A stretch of DNA of 64,000 nt from Phoronis australis (lineage: Eukaryota > Phoronida > Phoronidae), in NCBI GenBank assembly GCA_002633005.1, contig NMRA01000193.1, forward strand, positions 444,736 through 508,735, written 5' to 3'. A model generated the notes under the pieces. It ran no database searches. It saw only the letters and a list, made by a program, of their open reading frames with translations, and had not been told where the DNA came from. The position numbers and the translations under genes were made by a program. Of the stretch, positions 12,641 to 26,800 are shown piece after piece (positions within the stretch are counted from its first letter, which is position 1; each line of letters starts with the position of its first letter).

Positions 12641-15582
12641 TCTCGCAGATAATGTAACTTCAATGAGTTTATTTGTCAAAGTACACTTTAACACTAATTC
12701 TTGGTTTAAAAGCATACCATACAGGCAGTGAGGAAACAACAAGATTGCAGGACAAAATGGCCACTTTGTGCACTGCGCCTTAGCGTAGCTAAACTGTTTT
12801 GTTGACAGCATGTCACAGCACCATAGTCCGACTGAGACACTAACATTCTAAAGAAGAAAAATTGCTGCTCCATCATTTTTTCCAGTCATGCGAATGTAGT
12901 ATACGGCTAAGGAGAAAAGAGAGACACCTGAAAGATATTTAGAAAATTAATTGAAAATCAGAGCAGGTTTCCTGTTCCAATTACCTGCCAAAGATAAAAC
13001 TAGACAGTATGTTTATACTTATTAACAGCTACAAAGAGCCAGCCAGTTTACTGGTAAAGTTATAGTGCCTTTTGTGAGCTGCAGCACAATACAAAAACAA
13101 ACTGAACACCCCCCATCACCATCAAATGAACTGAAACCTGACAAAGGGAAAATATTGTTGTCCAACAACAGTTGGCATCCAGCCACTTCTAATAAAACCA
13201 TGGCAACTTCAAAATTGGGAGACATAGTCATGTGCTGCACAATCTTTAAAATCATTGTTTTGGTACATGCTTTGGATTAAGAACCATTGTTTTGGTTCCG
13301 CAATATCATGAGTTATACATAACAAAAATCTACAGAATGGAATTCATCGATTGTTTTAGCCGATTCACTTCTTCTTTTTATTACGAGTTTGAAGTTTGTG
13401 ACTTCAGTTTGACCTAGGTTATTTGCGCTGCTCTGGGACTTCAAACACATATAGTCTTCTGTAAGACGCTTGTTCAGGTTCACAAAGTTGACAGCTTTCC
13501 AAATCATGACAATGAATAAATGCATGAGCTTGGAAGACCAAAAAAACATCACTTTTAGAAATGCTAAACCTGCCCTCAGTATCTAGTGCTGGACATGACA
13601 TACGGTGCCTGAAAACATGACACAGTCATATTTTGCTACATCACAAAATGCAGCATAGTGTTCATTCAAACCTAATTATGCTGAGGAAACTTTTCTCTGG
13701 TTAACACATGTAACATGCCAGCTCTTTATTGAAACCAGGCAACTAAAGACACACACAAATTGCTCCCAGGAAAAAGGCAGAAACAATTACAGGGTATTCT
13801 CAAGGGATTCCATTTACAGTAGAACAGAGTCTAAAGGATGTGTTTCAATGTGTAACAGATATTTAATTAAGAGATATATCACTTGAACAAATTATCAAGA
13901 AAAAAAGCTTTTATAAATGCCCTATAACACTGACCAATAACTACTTTTTTGAGATAATTTTCAGGGTGCTCAAATTTGAAATTACATAAAACTTCGCATC
14001 TCCTTCACCAAAAAGAGAGTATTATAGCCAGCGACCAGCGGGAGCGCCACCTGAGGGCTATACATGAAATGACAGGTCACGTGACCACATAGGTGTAGAC
14101 AAAAAATCTTGTTGCCACTATGAAAACTGGCGGAGACCACTGCAAGCTGCTTTTACCGAATTGTGTAGTTCTGAAAAAATGACGGTCAGATAGTTGAAAA
14201 TTCTTACTTTGATTTTTGCTTTCAAATTTGCAGCAGCATAAGAATTTTATTGTCGACAGTCACTGAAAACCTTCGTATGCATTGGTTTGCGATAAAAACA
14301 AGGTAATCAGACATTGTTCCGAGACCTTTTTTGAAAAAAATGATGAGCATGTTCAACATAACGAGATAGCCATCACGTTTTCAACGCTCAAGCCAGTGTT
14401 TGCATGTACAGTAAAGTAATGAAACAGCGTAACAGACGTCCAGTGTTCTGCCAGCTAACAACGATATGACCATTGACACATTTGGATTAGATATTTGTTG
14501 TTCTATTTTAATTTGAAGTAGATATTCGCTTTGCAAATGTATTCTGCGTTCAGCGCTTCGCCTATAAAATTAACTCGCGTGTTGTCGGTCAAGTTTTATC
14601 TTATGACTCCTGAAAACATGTTGTGTTGAGGCCAGTACAGGCAGGAACCATAGTTGAAAACAAGCAGCATCAAACTATATATAAAACTGAACTGATACTT
14701 TCAATTTGCACTGCTTGACAGAAGAAGTATCCAAAAGTACCATTGGCCATATTGACACAATACTGTAACACCCACATACAAGCTGTGACAACTTTAGACA
14801 ACAAATGGAAAATCATGGGTTCATCTCAACCGTACTGCAAAAACCTTGTGCCGATCATATTGCCGAGCTGTGCTATAATAACCTTATTTATTACTGACAG
14901 TATATTCGTATTACGGAACTTGTATCATTCACCATGAAAATGGTCGAGCTTTTAACACTAATTGTTGGCTTTCGCCTGCAATCAAAGCTCCGTCTTCCAT
15001 CATATTATGCGCCAAATATGGCAAGGTGCCTCTTCTACTAACACCAAATGTAAACGAGTTGCCTACCTTTGAGAGAGTTCACATAGACACAGGCAGCTTC
15101 AAGGAAGCCTCCATCATATAAATCAGTGGTGGGTGTTCAGCCAAGTGTGAACAATTAAAAGAGAACATTTTCAAATATCAGGGAGATTGTTAAACAGAAC
15201 AAGGTGGTTAAACATGCACTAGTATAGCAATACGTAAGTGTTATAACTGCAGCTACTGCATGAGATTGCAACTTCAAAAAAACAAGTCATGTTAGTGAAA
15301 TCACATGATAAATAAGTGATCATTATGTCTACAGTCTAATGTACATAGCGGTGATGAGCACCGACAACAGCACAACTAGCTCAAATAAACTTCAGCAAAA
15401 TGAACAGAAGACGGGCCTTGCTTCCTAGAATTTCCAACTGTGCTTCAAACTCAACATAACTTAACAGCAGTTAAACGGATTTTTCAAACAATTGTTGAAC
15501 TGGGGAAATGGAAATTAATGTTGAATGGAATGTGTGATCTTCACTGAATGCAATTCATCACACCATTTTGCCTTCACACTGC
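12641..15582. other. Non-coding stretch, no supported gene
   Basis: Only chance ORFs shorter than 95 codons and no recognised domain. Nothing else could be assigned apart from ordinary AT-rich sequence. Confidence 0.5.
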
Positions 15583-15792
15583 ATCGTATGGATATTGGAC
15601 AGAAAAGGATCTAGCAACTTCATCATCGTATGGATATTGGACAGAAAAGGATCTAGCAACTTCATCATCGTATGGATATTGGACAGAAAAGGATCTAGCA
15701 ACTTCATCATCGTATGGATATTGGACAGAAAAAGATCTAGCAACTTCATCATCGTATGGATATTGGACAGAAAAGGATCTAGCAACTTCATC
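15583..15792. repeat. 42-bp minisatellite, five copies
   Basis: Five head-to-tail units of exactly 42 bp, starting ATCGTATGGATATTGGACAG and ending CAACTTCATC. The only difference I see is one G-to-A change in unit 4 (AAAAAGATC for AAAAGGATC). Because 42 is a multiple of three and the unit lacks stops in several frames, it yields periodic 14-residue ORFs on both strands. Flanking sequence has no coding signal, so I treat these as by-products. Confidence 0.97.
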
Positions 15793-16580
15793 ATGAACAC
15801 ATAGCAAGGTGATCAAAGGACATTTGGTAAAATTTGGAGCATTTTGCAACAAAAGAATACATAAGCTTATAAAAAATGAACAACTGATAGTTTTGTGCAC
15901 TGAACAATTTTGCCATAAGGAACCAATTGCTGGTCATTCAGAACCGTTCCAGTGTTTATGAAGTGTCCAGCATAGTGTGATCTCTGTCTGATCTCTGTCA
16001 CACTTGAGTACAAAAAACAGTGTTAAAATTCAGTTATCCACCAAGTGACAAACATAAATAACAAAAATATTTGAACTTTGTAGACGCAATAAACTAATTC
16101 GTGTAACAAAACTTCCGACGACCGTCTTGCTAAACATAAATCAGTGACAGTGGATTGGCATTGGCCAGCGTAGCAGACGATGTAATAATCCAGTCCATGC
16201 AGACCAATCTGAGACTGGTTAACATTCAATGTGGGCATTTTGGCGCAGGTCTATGGTTGATTAAACAGTTGGATGTCACGCCCTGCAGTATAATTCACAA
16301 TGTCTTTTGAATGAAGCAGAAATCTTACTGTTTCTCACTTCATTAGCGAGCCCAGGCGCTTTCCCATTTTAGAAAATTCGTATCGAAGTCGTTGCCTGGT
16401 GCCCGGCTATATTAAGTTTTTATGCATTGTCGGATAACCAGGCAGAAACAAGGTACGAAAGGAGATTGGGGATTGGATGACTGTGTTTAACGGGGCACAA
16501 TTCAAGATCCCATTGTAAAATTATTATTTTTCCCTTTCGATCCACAAACAGCGAAAGGTGCCGTGTGACTTGTACTTATT

Positions 16581-16820
16581 CATTTTTACTAGCGATTCAT
16601 TTTACTAACGATCATTTTTACTAGCGATTCATTTTACTAACGATCATTTTTACTGGCGAGTCATTTTACTACTGATCATTTTTACTAGCGATCATTTTTA
16701 CTAGCGATCATTTTTACTAGCGATCATTTTTACTAGCGATCATTTTTACTAGCGATCATTTTTACTAGCGATCATTTTTACTAGCGATCATTTTTACTAG
16801 CGATCATTTTTACTAGTGAT
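16581..16820. repeat. 16-bp satellite array, about 15 units
   Basis: Unit CATTTTTACTAGCGAT repeats with a constant 16-bp register. The right two-thirds (about 16670-16820) is near-perfect. The left third alternates variant units (TTACTAACGAT, TTACTGGCGAG), suggesting an older higher-order pattern homogenised on one side. Confidence 0.95.
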
Positions 16821-19800
16821 TTTTGCGTGGCGGTGAAATTTCCCCGTCACGATTAGGTGTGTGGCGGTCAATTTGAGTATGATTTACAAGTGGCGGGGCC
16901 AAAAAGGAGCATGGCAGGGCGCCCAGAAGTTTACACGCAGAAGAAACCCTGCGTTTCGTTTCACCAGGTCTATTCCCAATAAGTTAAATACAAAGCCAGT
17001 GAAGGGTCAACGTAAACTGCAAATTTAAGCGTTCGTTCCCACTGACCGATGCTTTCCAGAACACTGAAAAGTTGATGAAAAGCGTTCAAGACACTGTCTA
17101 TAATCACAACCTCAAAGACTGATGTCACAGAGTTAGTTCAAATACATCAACATTATTGCTGGTAAGTGTTTGGAAGCCATACAAACCCAGCCAAATGTAA
17201 GAAAACCTTAGTGCAGGTACTATTTGCTTTCTACATAGGACAACAGAGAACTGCAACTCACCCTCAAGATATTGTAAACAAGCTGAACAAGGAGAAAGGA
17301 GTTCGTTCTCTGAAATCCACACACAACTGCTGACTACTACACAAACATTTAATTGTTAAAAAAAACATGTCAGAATGCTGGATGTGAGTGTGTTTAAGGT
17401 TACCTGGGAACCTAAAACATGAACAATTTTGGCCAATTTCAGGACACACATCATATCTCAGAAATGGCTGGTCGAATTTACATGAAAGTTTGAGGTACTG
17501 AGCTTTATGCAATGGTCCCCAAAATATTGGTTAGGAATTGGTTTTAAAATGTTAAACACTTTTCACAAGAGACTACCAACAATAGGACTTAAAACGATTT
17601 TTATGAAAAGACATTAAAGTTGCATAAAACGAAACGATAATTGAGAAAACTTAAGTGTTTTTGAGATTTCATCCTTAACGTTAATTTCCCGTGAAATTTG
17701 TTCATGTTATTTATTGATCCTGTTGTTTCGCTACGAACATTTTTACCAAACTTTTCTAAAAACATGGTCATGTGACTAATTAATGTCAGATTGGTATGAA
17801 GCCAAAAATCAAACTCAATGGAGTTTCCACTTCCAAAATACATACTTTTGCAGAGTTAAATTTTGTAGTTTTGTATACAGGGCTGAGTTACGCAGAAGGA
17901 GACACTGGCCAGTAAAGCTAGCGTACTCACAGAATGTAGCCCATATACAGATGTATTTCTGGCCATAATCATTGTGGATATCTGGCACCATACTAAAGAT
18001 GCTGCCTTGCTAGTCCTTCTACACAATCTCTCTCTCTCTCTATCTGGGACACGGAGGCAGCAAATTAGCCACTATGTAAAGCTGAAGTTTTAATCTCCCA
18101 TATACAACACAGAACATCTCTAATTGTGCATCTTATATCAAAGAAATCTGGGCTCCGGGTCTAATATTTTTACTCAAAAGCGAGCTAATTTTTTGTCATT
18201 TCTGTCTTTCTCTAAGCACAAGTTAATTAAGCTATTATTCATTAATTAAGTATATTTCAGAGTGTACACCGAATTCACATTTGATGACCCCTACATTCGA
18301 GCTGCAATCTCGAGTAAAAACTGTAAGTTCCGAGTTCAGACGGCAACTAACAGACTTTGTGATGGGGTCATCAAGTGCAAAATAGCATTGCACAGAGCTC
18401 CAAAAACCAAACCTTGAAATCACTCTTAATTACAGCCAAAATTGCCAATAATGATTGAGTTCAATTTTGAGCAAAAAGATTAAGCTCAAGCCCCTGTATC
18501 AGACCCATGCCCAGGTTTAGGGGCCTACCTCTAGAAAATTTTGTAAATTAATATCTTATTTCCTGCATTCTGTGATGTCTTGGCATTTTGCTAACCTACA
18601 TGCAGTGTTTAAGCATAAGCAAACATGGAAAGGGGGTACACAGTACATAGCAGGCACAAAACCTGTAAACTTTGGCTCGACAAATTTAAAGAGAGAGGAA
18701 AGGGGATGTAGAATTCAATCGGGACACAAAGTCAACTGTTAAAGAGGCTCAGAATGTGAAAAACTGACTAAATTGCATTATTCAACATGGTTCTCTGCCA
18801 CTGAAACAGACTTCAACCTATTCAGTATCTTTACAGTTTGTTTGTAAAAAATGAATTTCTGTTAATGTCAAAGCATTTTTCTTTTAGTTTAAATTTTCAA
18901 AAATACGACCTGTCAACTGCTCCTCACTTCGTTGATTTTTCAAACCGTACTGTTGATCTCAGATTTGGAGTGCGACCACACATGATAATCTGCCGTTAAT
19001 ATCCATCTTGTCAGTCAGCTGTTAATCAAATGACTTTATCATAAGTGTGAAGGGAATCAGAAGCTATGTGGTGACTAGAGAGTTTTTCCTTAAACCGTAT
19101 TTCAATATCGGGAATTTTGTGATTTTTTCTAGAAATTCCCTCACAGGGGAAACTGAACAACTCTGTAGTAGACGTTGCAAGATGGTATTTTCGTCAAGAA
19201 TTGTTTAAAAGATATTTTGGAAGAGCTTTTGCATTCTATGCCACTTTAAAACAGCCGTATTGTGTAAATGCATGACTGTAAATATCTTTATCAATAAGAC
19301 AGGTTAGTCAATGTTGAAGACCAGAATGATACTGCTGTTCTGAAATCCAACTGACCAAATCGACCAACATCACTGAAGGTGTGGATAGAAAACTACAGAC
19401 CCACTGTAAGAAGCACTGGTATTGGGGCAATGTCAGGGTAACAAAACTAGAACTGATTAGGGAGACAATTCGACCTCGGCCGAGAATCTGGCTTAACAGT
19501 CCCACGAACAGCACGCAAACAAGGCAGTCAAATTCAGAGCGACTTGCTGGCACCTAAAAGGCTGGATGTGGTCCGTGACCTATATGTCAGGGCACAGGAT
19601 TAGGAGAAATGGACTTTTTGAAGGCGCATAAAAAATAACCGAACAGTAGTTCCGTGCCACATGTAGAAGCCATTCCACCATGCAGAATTTCAGCATTTTG
19701 ATTTTTGACTAGCACTTCCGTTAGTAGCAAAAATATTAATAATGTCAACTGCTGCAAGAGTTACTTTTGCTAACACTTTGTTAGCAGTTTCAGTTGTCAT

Positions 19801-21412
19801 GAACTGTGGACCTTTTCACTAGTAAATTTGTACCCAAACTGCTAACTTCAAAGGACACCCATGCCTAGGGGAAGGCAGTCCAAGATAATCACTGCCTTGG
19901 TGAACTTATTGCAGTCAGTGAATGCAAACAACAACTCTCCCTTTAAAGGGCATTCAGACAGTGACCAGACAAACCACCTGCTGGTGAAAATGACCTTTGT
20001 AGACAGCACATCTGTTTGGCTAAAACACTAGCATTTTCTCCCACAGAAAAACTGCTACTGGTATTGCTCTCAAAACCTACTAGTACACTGACAAGGAAAC
20101 CTAACAAGCCAGTTGAGTTTAAGGGTTTATTAGAGTTTAAGTGTTGGCACTATCCTGTTTTAACAAAAAAAAAGCTTTGTAACTATGACCATGACAGATT
20201 AACTTGTTTCTTTGAATAACTATCTTGATTTAGTCACTACGAAATCAAATCAGAAATCAATGTTCGCATGATTAGCTCTGTATACAGTTGTACCCAAACA
20301 ATACTTAAAGTATCATTTTGTGAACACACTGTTGGCAATTCTTTAGGCCGAAACATAAAACGTAAACTTTAAGTTGCCAGCTGAAGCGTGCCACAATGAA
20401 CAGCTGAAACAAAAAGTGCAAGTATGGAGGTGCAAGTAGGAGCCACAAAGTTGACCGTTACTAATGTTATCAGAAAGCGTGTCCTAAAGAACAAGTGTAA
20501 AGCAAGCCGTTTACACAATGTACCTATAATAATGGTTGAGAACCCCACTGAATACAATGTGAACCCAGAAATAACTCAGTGAACATTGAACACACAACAT
20601 GAGTTCAATGGTAAACACAAATTAGGACTGTACAACGTTTTAACAAAGGAAATGCAATAGGTCATTAGACATACAGCCTTCCACTATCAGATATGACCAG
20701 AAGAATCTATTTTAAGATGGCAAACATCCTTCCTTGTCCAATTCCAGTTGTGAGCAGTAGTTACTGTTCTTGATGCTCTGTCACTACCACTGAGATTATC
20801 AAGTTTACAGAATACCAGAAGCCTGCGACATGATACTTATTCAAGGAAGCAGAGACAAATAGAGTATGACTGTAATGTAGTGCAAAATTCAATGTTCAAA
20901 AAAATTATGTTTGACGTTAATATACCTATTCAATATCATATATTTATATTTATATTCGATTTTATTCTTTGTATATTTGATGTTAACATTTTTGAATTCC
21001 ACGATAAAATATATTTATGTAACTACCGTATATATGTTCGATGTGTTCAACAACGGAATTCTGGATATCATGAAACGACGGTTGTGATTGGTTCTTACAT
21101 TGATTAATATGGCTGGTACTGAACCTGAGTCTGCTTCCTCAGTTTTTTGACAATTTAGCTTATTTCATCCATACTTGTGAACACGCATTGAGAGGTGGTG
21201 AATGATATTATGTGACAGATAAATGCCCATTTATACGCCCTTGAGTCCATTGACTGGGGGTTTCGCAAGGAGCTTGGTTCTGACCCTCACACCAGCTAAC
21301 AAAACCTACCCGACCGTGAGTTAACGAGTTCCGCTACAAAACATCGAACAAAAACATGACAATATTGAACACAAATATGAAGCAGATTGAATACATATAA
21401 TAACATCAAACA
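16821..21412. other. Non-coding stretch, no supported gene
   Basis: AT-rich sequence with chance ORFs of no more than 82 codons. It includes a dispersed-repeat fragment near 17440-17510 ('CATATCTCAGAAATGGCTG', shared with about 10500), a short (TC)n tract near 18028-18043, and diverged 'AACATTGAATACAAATG'-like units near 21345-21412 that also lie right of the adjacent element. No gene is supported. Confidence 0.5.
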
Positions 21413-23827
21413 TACCGTAATCGTTCGGGTTAACACCCTGGGCGGTTAAATTGGCGAATCCAAAAAATCGGGGGAGGGCGGTTAACCGAGCAGTGGGCGG
21501 TTAAATCGAAAATCCCCCTAAAGTAGGGGATGGGCGGTTAACCGAACATGGGGGCTTATTACGACAGACAACCGCCCTGGGCGGTTAATCTTACCTGACG
21601 ATCTAAATCTCGACACAACAATCATACTCGGAACGCGTAGCCCTTTTCAAAGAGCTTTATCGTCACGTCGCCAAGTGACTGTGAAAACGTTATAACAGCG
21701 GATGATCCCAACAAATGTTCTCTTGCCCTCAGATTAGTCATTCACTATTAAATTTACAAAATTGCTGAGTAATAGCCCCGTGCCGTCCTGCGGTGCGCAG
21801 ACGACCAGTGACCACGCAGCCTCCACTAGAATTAAAACTGTTTCAAGATGTGACCCTGCTTAAGTGCGCGCGTGCAAGCTTCACGTGTTGCAGAGGTCAG
21901 ACATCAAATTTATGGTTACAGTCTCGTACTATATGTAGCTGTCAAGTTCTGAGTCAGAGACCAGTTTTAAAATTGGTTGTAATAAAAGTTTGAAACACTT
22001 AACTCTGCTGTTTTTTTGTGTTTGGGATGTTATAGTCAACACTCCGTGACTCAATGACATTTTCAGCGTATGATTCTGCGGCTAGCTGTCTTATCTCGAC
22101 AGCCCGGCATTGCTCTCTTGCCGTTGCGCCAAACATGCTATGCAAAGAAGTAAGACAAGGATCGGGGGTGGTCGAGCCAGTCGTCGATCAAGAATAAAAT
22201 TTCAAGCAACTGCATAAATATGTTACAAAATGTCAAAACAGCAATGTTTCAATTCATTATTCTAAACGATCACCTTAACAAACCTCGTGGTGGAAAAACA
22301 TTTATTTTTCATGCAAGATGTCCAGATTATCCTATTTATATCACTTGTAATATCGCACTGCGGCACTGTTCGGTCCCGCTGTTATCGCGCAATGTCTCAG
22401 TCGACTGACAATCGTGACTTGGAAATGCCGTCAAGTAATATAACGGCCTCTTTCAATATGCATCTCGTTTTTTATGTTTTATGGCCAAAGATAGTGGCGG
22501 TATTCAGCACGCGCACGCGCGTAGGGCCTACGTGTGAGTCACCTGTCAATCACATGTTGGTGTCAAGGTAACATGCACTCCAAAGTGTGGGAACTTGCGC
22601 ACGTGCACCACTACAAATCAGTCACACATAGCGACAGTCCGACGAAGTAACAAAAACGGGCGTGACTATGTACTTTTAAGCTGTTGTTACGAAAGACCCA
22701 GTTCTTTACGATATTCCTCCGTTGCCAATGTTCACCAAAACTGCGATGTCAAGTCTATTCCCATATTTCCCGGCTCGATGCTCCCTAAGCCCATCCCTGT
22801 AACTAGCTGCGTGAATCTCCTACCCACTATCGTCAAGCAGTCTACGTCGCAGATATTTCAGACTCGAATGGTAAAAATTTTTGTTCAGGCTGAAAATGGC
22901 CAATGTATAAACAAAATTATTCTGGATGGCTAAAAAGGGGATGTGGAAACCATAATTCACACAGTCATGCTTACGTGGGGGCTGACGCAAGAAATAGTAA
23001 AGAACAGCCAGCGACATTAGTTAAATCTGCTACTAACCAGTTTGACTGAGATGCAATAAGCGAAAATTTGACAAGCCGTTTTTTATTACTTCAAGATCAT
23101 ACACAAACATACATTATTGCCAACTTTTTAATTCAGAAATCGACAGGCAGCAACGAAATCGGTAACCCAGTAAGGCACTTGCACTGTCTCTTCGGTCGCC
23201 CCACATCCTCTATAACCCGGGCAGTTATATTCATCAAAATATTGAGAATTTGACATCTTTCCGTGAGTTGTGAGATTTGTTCAAAATATGAGACCTTCCC
23301 ACCTTAATAGAATTTGGACGGTTGACAAAACCATTGTCATATTTCTCTGACCTGATTTTTTCGAATACATGTTTTATCTAGTGCACTGCAGACGGAACCT
23401 CAGCGCGGCAGACAAAGTCGCTGAAAGCGGAGGTTTTGATGCGTTCTTAAACTTGGCAAACAAGGGAAGAAAATAAAGTGACAAAAAGGTTCAAGTAATA
23501 TTTTTTGAAGTGAGTTCATGACCCAAGACAATAACTCGTTACCTGTATTGTAATTCAGATTGCTAAACCACCGTCTCGGAGTCCCGGCATCGTTGCACTC
23601 ATTGTGATCATCGATCTTTTTCTAAAAGTCGGGGAATCGCACTAGGCGCTAAATCTTCATTCTTTAAAAGTCGGGAATGGGCACTTAACCGAGAGGTGGG
23701 CACTGGAAATCTTCAAAAATCGCAGGGCGGGCGCTTAACCGAGCAGTGGGCGGTTAAATCGAAATCCACTTAAAGTCGGGAATGGGCGGTTAACTGAGCA
23801 TGGGCGTTAACCCGAATGATTACGGTA
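21413..23827. mobile_element. 2.4-kb non-autonomous DNA transposon with GGGCGGTTAA subterminal arrays
   Basis: The left end reads TACCGTAATC-G-TTCGGGTTAAC (21413 on) and the right end is its inverse complement with one change (GTTAACCCGAATGATTACGGTA, ending 23827), a TIR of about 25 bp. Both arms continue with several copies of GGGCGGTTAA(A/C)CGA separated by GAATCC/AAAGTCGGG-type spacers (21445-21590 and about 23640-23810), in opposite orientation. A TA at each outer edge could be a TSD or part of the TIR. The interior (21600-23580) is visibly richer in CpG than its surroundings but has no recognisable transposase; the largest ORF is 112 codons. The flanks carry similar 'ATTGAATACA' units on both sides. 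Confidence 0.6.
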
Positions 23828-26800
23828 CATTTTCAAAACACTGAATACAAATGTAATCAACATTGAATACATGTAATGTTATTCAACATAAATGTTGAAA
23901 ACATTGAATTTTGCAAAACATAACACGCCATAATAGATGCCTTGGAGGGTCACTCAGTTGCATATGCAGACCTACAAGGTTCACATGAGTGGCGAAAACA
24001 CTACCGGTTTCACCAGCTACAACGCCAGCGAAAAAGCTCAGCCTGGTGTTTTAGCCAGACAAAGAATTGTCTACAAAGGGATCATCTTTTTGCCAGGAGC
24101 TTCTCAAAACCTGAAACGCTTTCAAGCATAAGTAGGTGTCGAAACACACTCATTCTCTAACACAAAGTGACATTAGAAAAGTCCTCTTTACCCAAAGCAT
24201 TGACTCCCTTGAAGTAAAGAGGCCCGCCTACAAAAAGGTGGCAGCGTGTCCAAAATAGGGTCAAGGATAATGTAAATATCAACTTCCTGGTCAACACACT
24301 CCAGTGGTTGAAGCACTGGTTTGTTTCGTGTGGTACCGGCAATGTTTACAGCTACCAAAGCCTTAAGTCAGAAATACCAAACACACCACCTAACACCTTT
24401 TCCTGGTTTAGGTAGACCAAGTTTTCCCCGAAAGTCACGGAACGAGAAATTTTGAATGAAACTCACTAGATACTATAGATATAATATTCTGGCTTTCAAT
24501 TACGGAAAATCAAAAATGTAACCCATCATTTTTTACACCAGATCAATTTTGGCCACACTTCCTTCAAGCAATGATTTAATTTTGTTTACTTTGAAATACG
24601 TACAAAATCAGTTTGAAAACCAAAAACTGTATTTTTGGGATCATTGTTGGGTAGGATAGACTTCCTGAAGTTATAAGCTTTGACCAAAAGTATAAAACAG
24701 CAAAATCTGTGGTTTATTTTGTGATTTTTGAAGAAACTGACGATTCTTGACCTAGGCTTCCAGTCTTCTGAAATTGAGAGAGCTGACCTTATCTGTTAAG
24801 CCGTACATGAAACTACTTGAATACTTGCCAAATTTGCTTTAGCTATAGTAGCAACTACAGAAATTCTCCACCAATTTCTTTCAAAATAATTGCCAAAATT
24901 ATCATTTTCTATGTTTAAAGGCTGAATACCTCGCTGCAAAGAATGGGAATTTTACCAAATATTGTTTCCTGCCATCCACACAGGGCAAATCCCGCTAATA
25001 ATACACTAAAAATCAATCTTTGTATTTGTGGTGAAATCCTACAAAATCACATTTCACTTTTCCACCATGTTGTCCATTAATTAATTAAGTAAAGAATTAC
25101 CATATTCTCATAAGCTGCAAAATTATGGACCTGTTCTGTAATTCAGCATTCTAAATTTCATAAGACTCTGTGAAAGTCCAAGAAGATATCTTGGTATACC
25201 TCCATGTAGAGGTATCCTTGCCAGCAACTTGGCTAGAGTATTTATCCAGTTAAGGTAGGACTAGTGGCAACAATAAACCAACACTCTACCCTGAGGCCAC
25301 AATAAACAAACCTGAATAGACATGACAGAATGAAAGTAAGACAGCCAATAGGTATGGCTAACTCCTGTTTGTCAAAATCTCTCATAAACTCATCCAAAAG
25401 AGAAAACACAGGTGTGTAAAAATAACCCCAGGTATTTTCCAGGGTTTCCAACTTCAGAAAGCAGGTCGATTAAAAGATCAGAAAACGGTTATTAGAAGAG
25501 GACAACAGGCCAGATTGTGATAATATTAACAAGCTATTGAAAGTAGATTACATTGACTCCAACTGAAAAACCAAATAATTCATTGGTCATGTATTATTTT
25601 GAATAACAGAAATGCCTTTGAAAATTAACAAGACTTAAGACAAAATATGGTCGGAGACAACAAGGTTATTGAACCTAACATCTGGCTATTTTGTGGACAG
25701 AGCAGTACACTATTAAGACATTGCTTCAAGCTTATTTTGCCTGTTTGATGAGGCCAATACCAATCCACTCAAGTTGAGAGATGTGCCATATACGATCCAA
25801 GACCAAAAGCTAGTCATGACTACTCCATTCTAAAAGGTATAACTACGAAACTAGCCGTCAACCACAATGTAGGCATTTGCCACTCTGCTTGTTCAGTGAC
25901 GGTTCATTTGGCTATTTTAGCATCCTAACAGAATGTCATTTAACTGTTAAAGTAACAGGATGGTTCACTTAGAGTGTATGCTAGGGCTGTAAGGAGTTTC
26001 ATACAAATGTTGACTGTTGAAGCCTTGGAGGCTGTCCGCTAGTGTGAAAGGTTAAAAGCAAATTCACTTCTAAGTAAACAGGTGGATTTAATCGCCAAGC
26101 CTTAACATAAGGACACAGTGTGAAAGGTTAACTTTGACTTGATCAGTTATTGGTATATGTTGTTGTCAATGGAAAGTTCCTACAAATGCACTTAGGCCAC
26201 GCCTACCATGCATAGTTAACATCGCTTCGCAAGCATACAATAGGAACTGTTGCCAAATAGAGCTGCACTATCGAAATGGGTCATTGAGAAGCAAATACTA
26301 TTAAAGGAAATAAAAAGCATTTGTAAAGCGTTATGAACATGACTTTCTGTGCTTGATTGTCTATAATTCTCTATAAATACAAAACGAATCTGCCTCTGAT
26401 AGCAGGGTCCTCACTCACCTGAAGGAAACGTGGTTGTACCTACTAAAAGGGGAATTTTCGCGACATTCTTTACTATACTACACTCATTTCTATGACTATA
26501 ATCTTTGATGCATTCGCAAATCAGCAAGTATTAACTTTAATTTAAGAACTATAAAGTACTAGTCACCATTCTTCTGACAATGTTGTTGACCACAGTGAAT
26601 AATCCTGATGAGCTAGTAGTTGGAGTGTCGTCTGCTGGAGACTGTTCTTGAGAGGAGAGCACGCAAAGTTCATCTGTCATGAGACATTTCAGGGTACATT
26701 TGTGTGCTAAACCGCATGGTTTTTCATAATTCTCCTCTTGTAGAACTTGTCAGTGTGCCATTTTCAGCCGCAGACGCACAGAAGTGTTTAGTTTTGTGTT

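Noticed and set aside
15548-15900. Four overlapping periodic ORFs
   Set aside because: All are produced by the 42-bp minisatellite, whose unit is a multiple of three without stops. Flanks show no coding signal.
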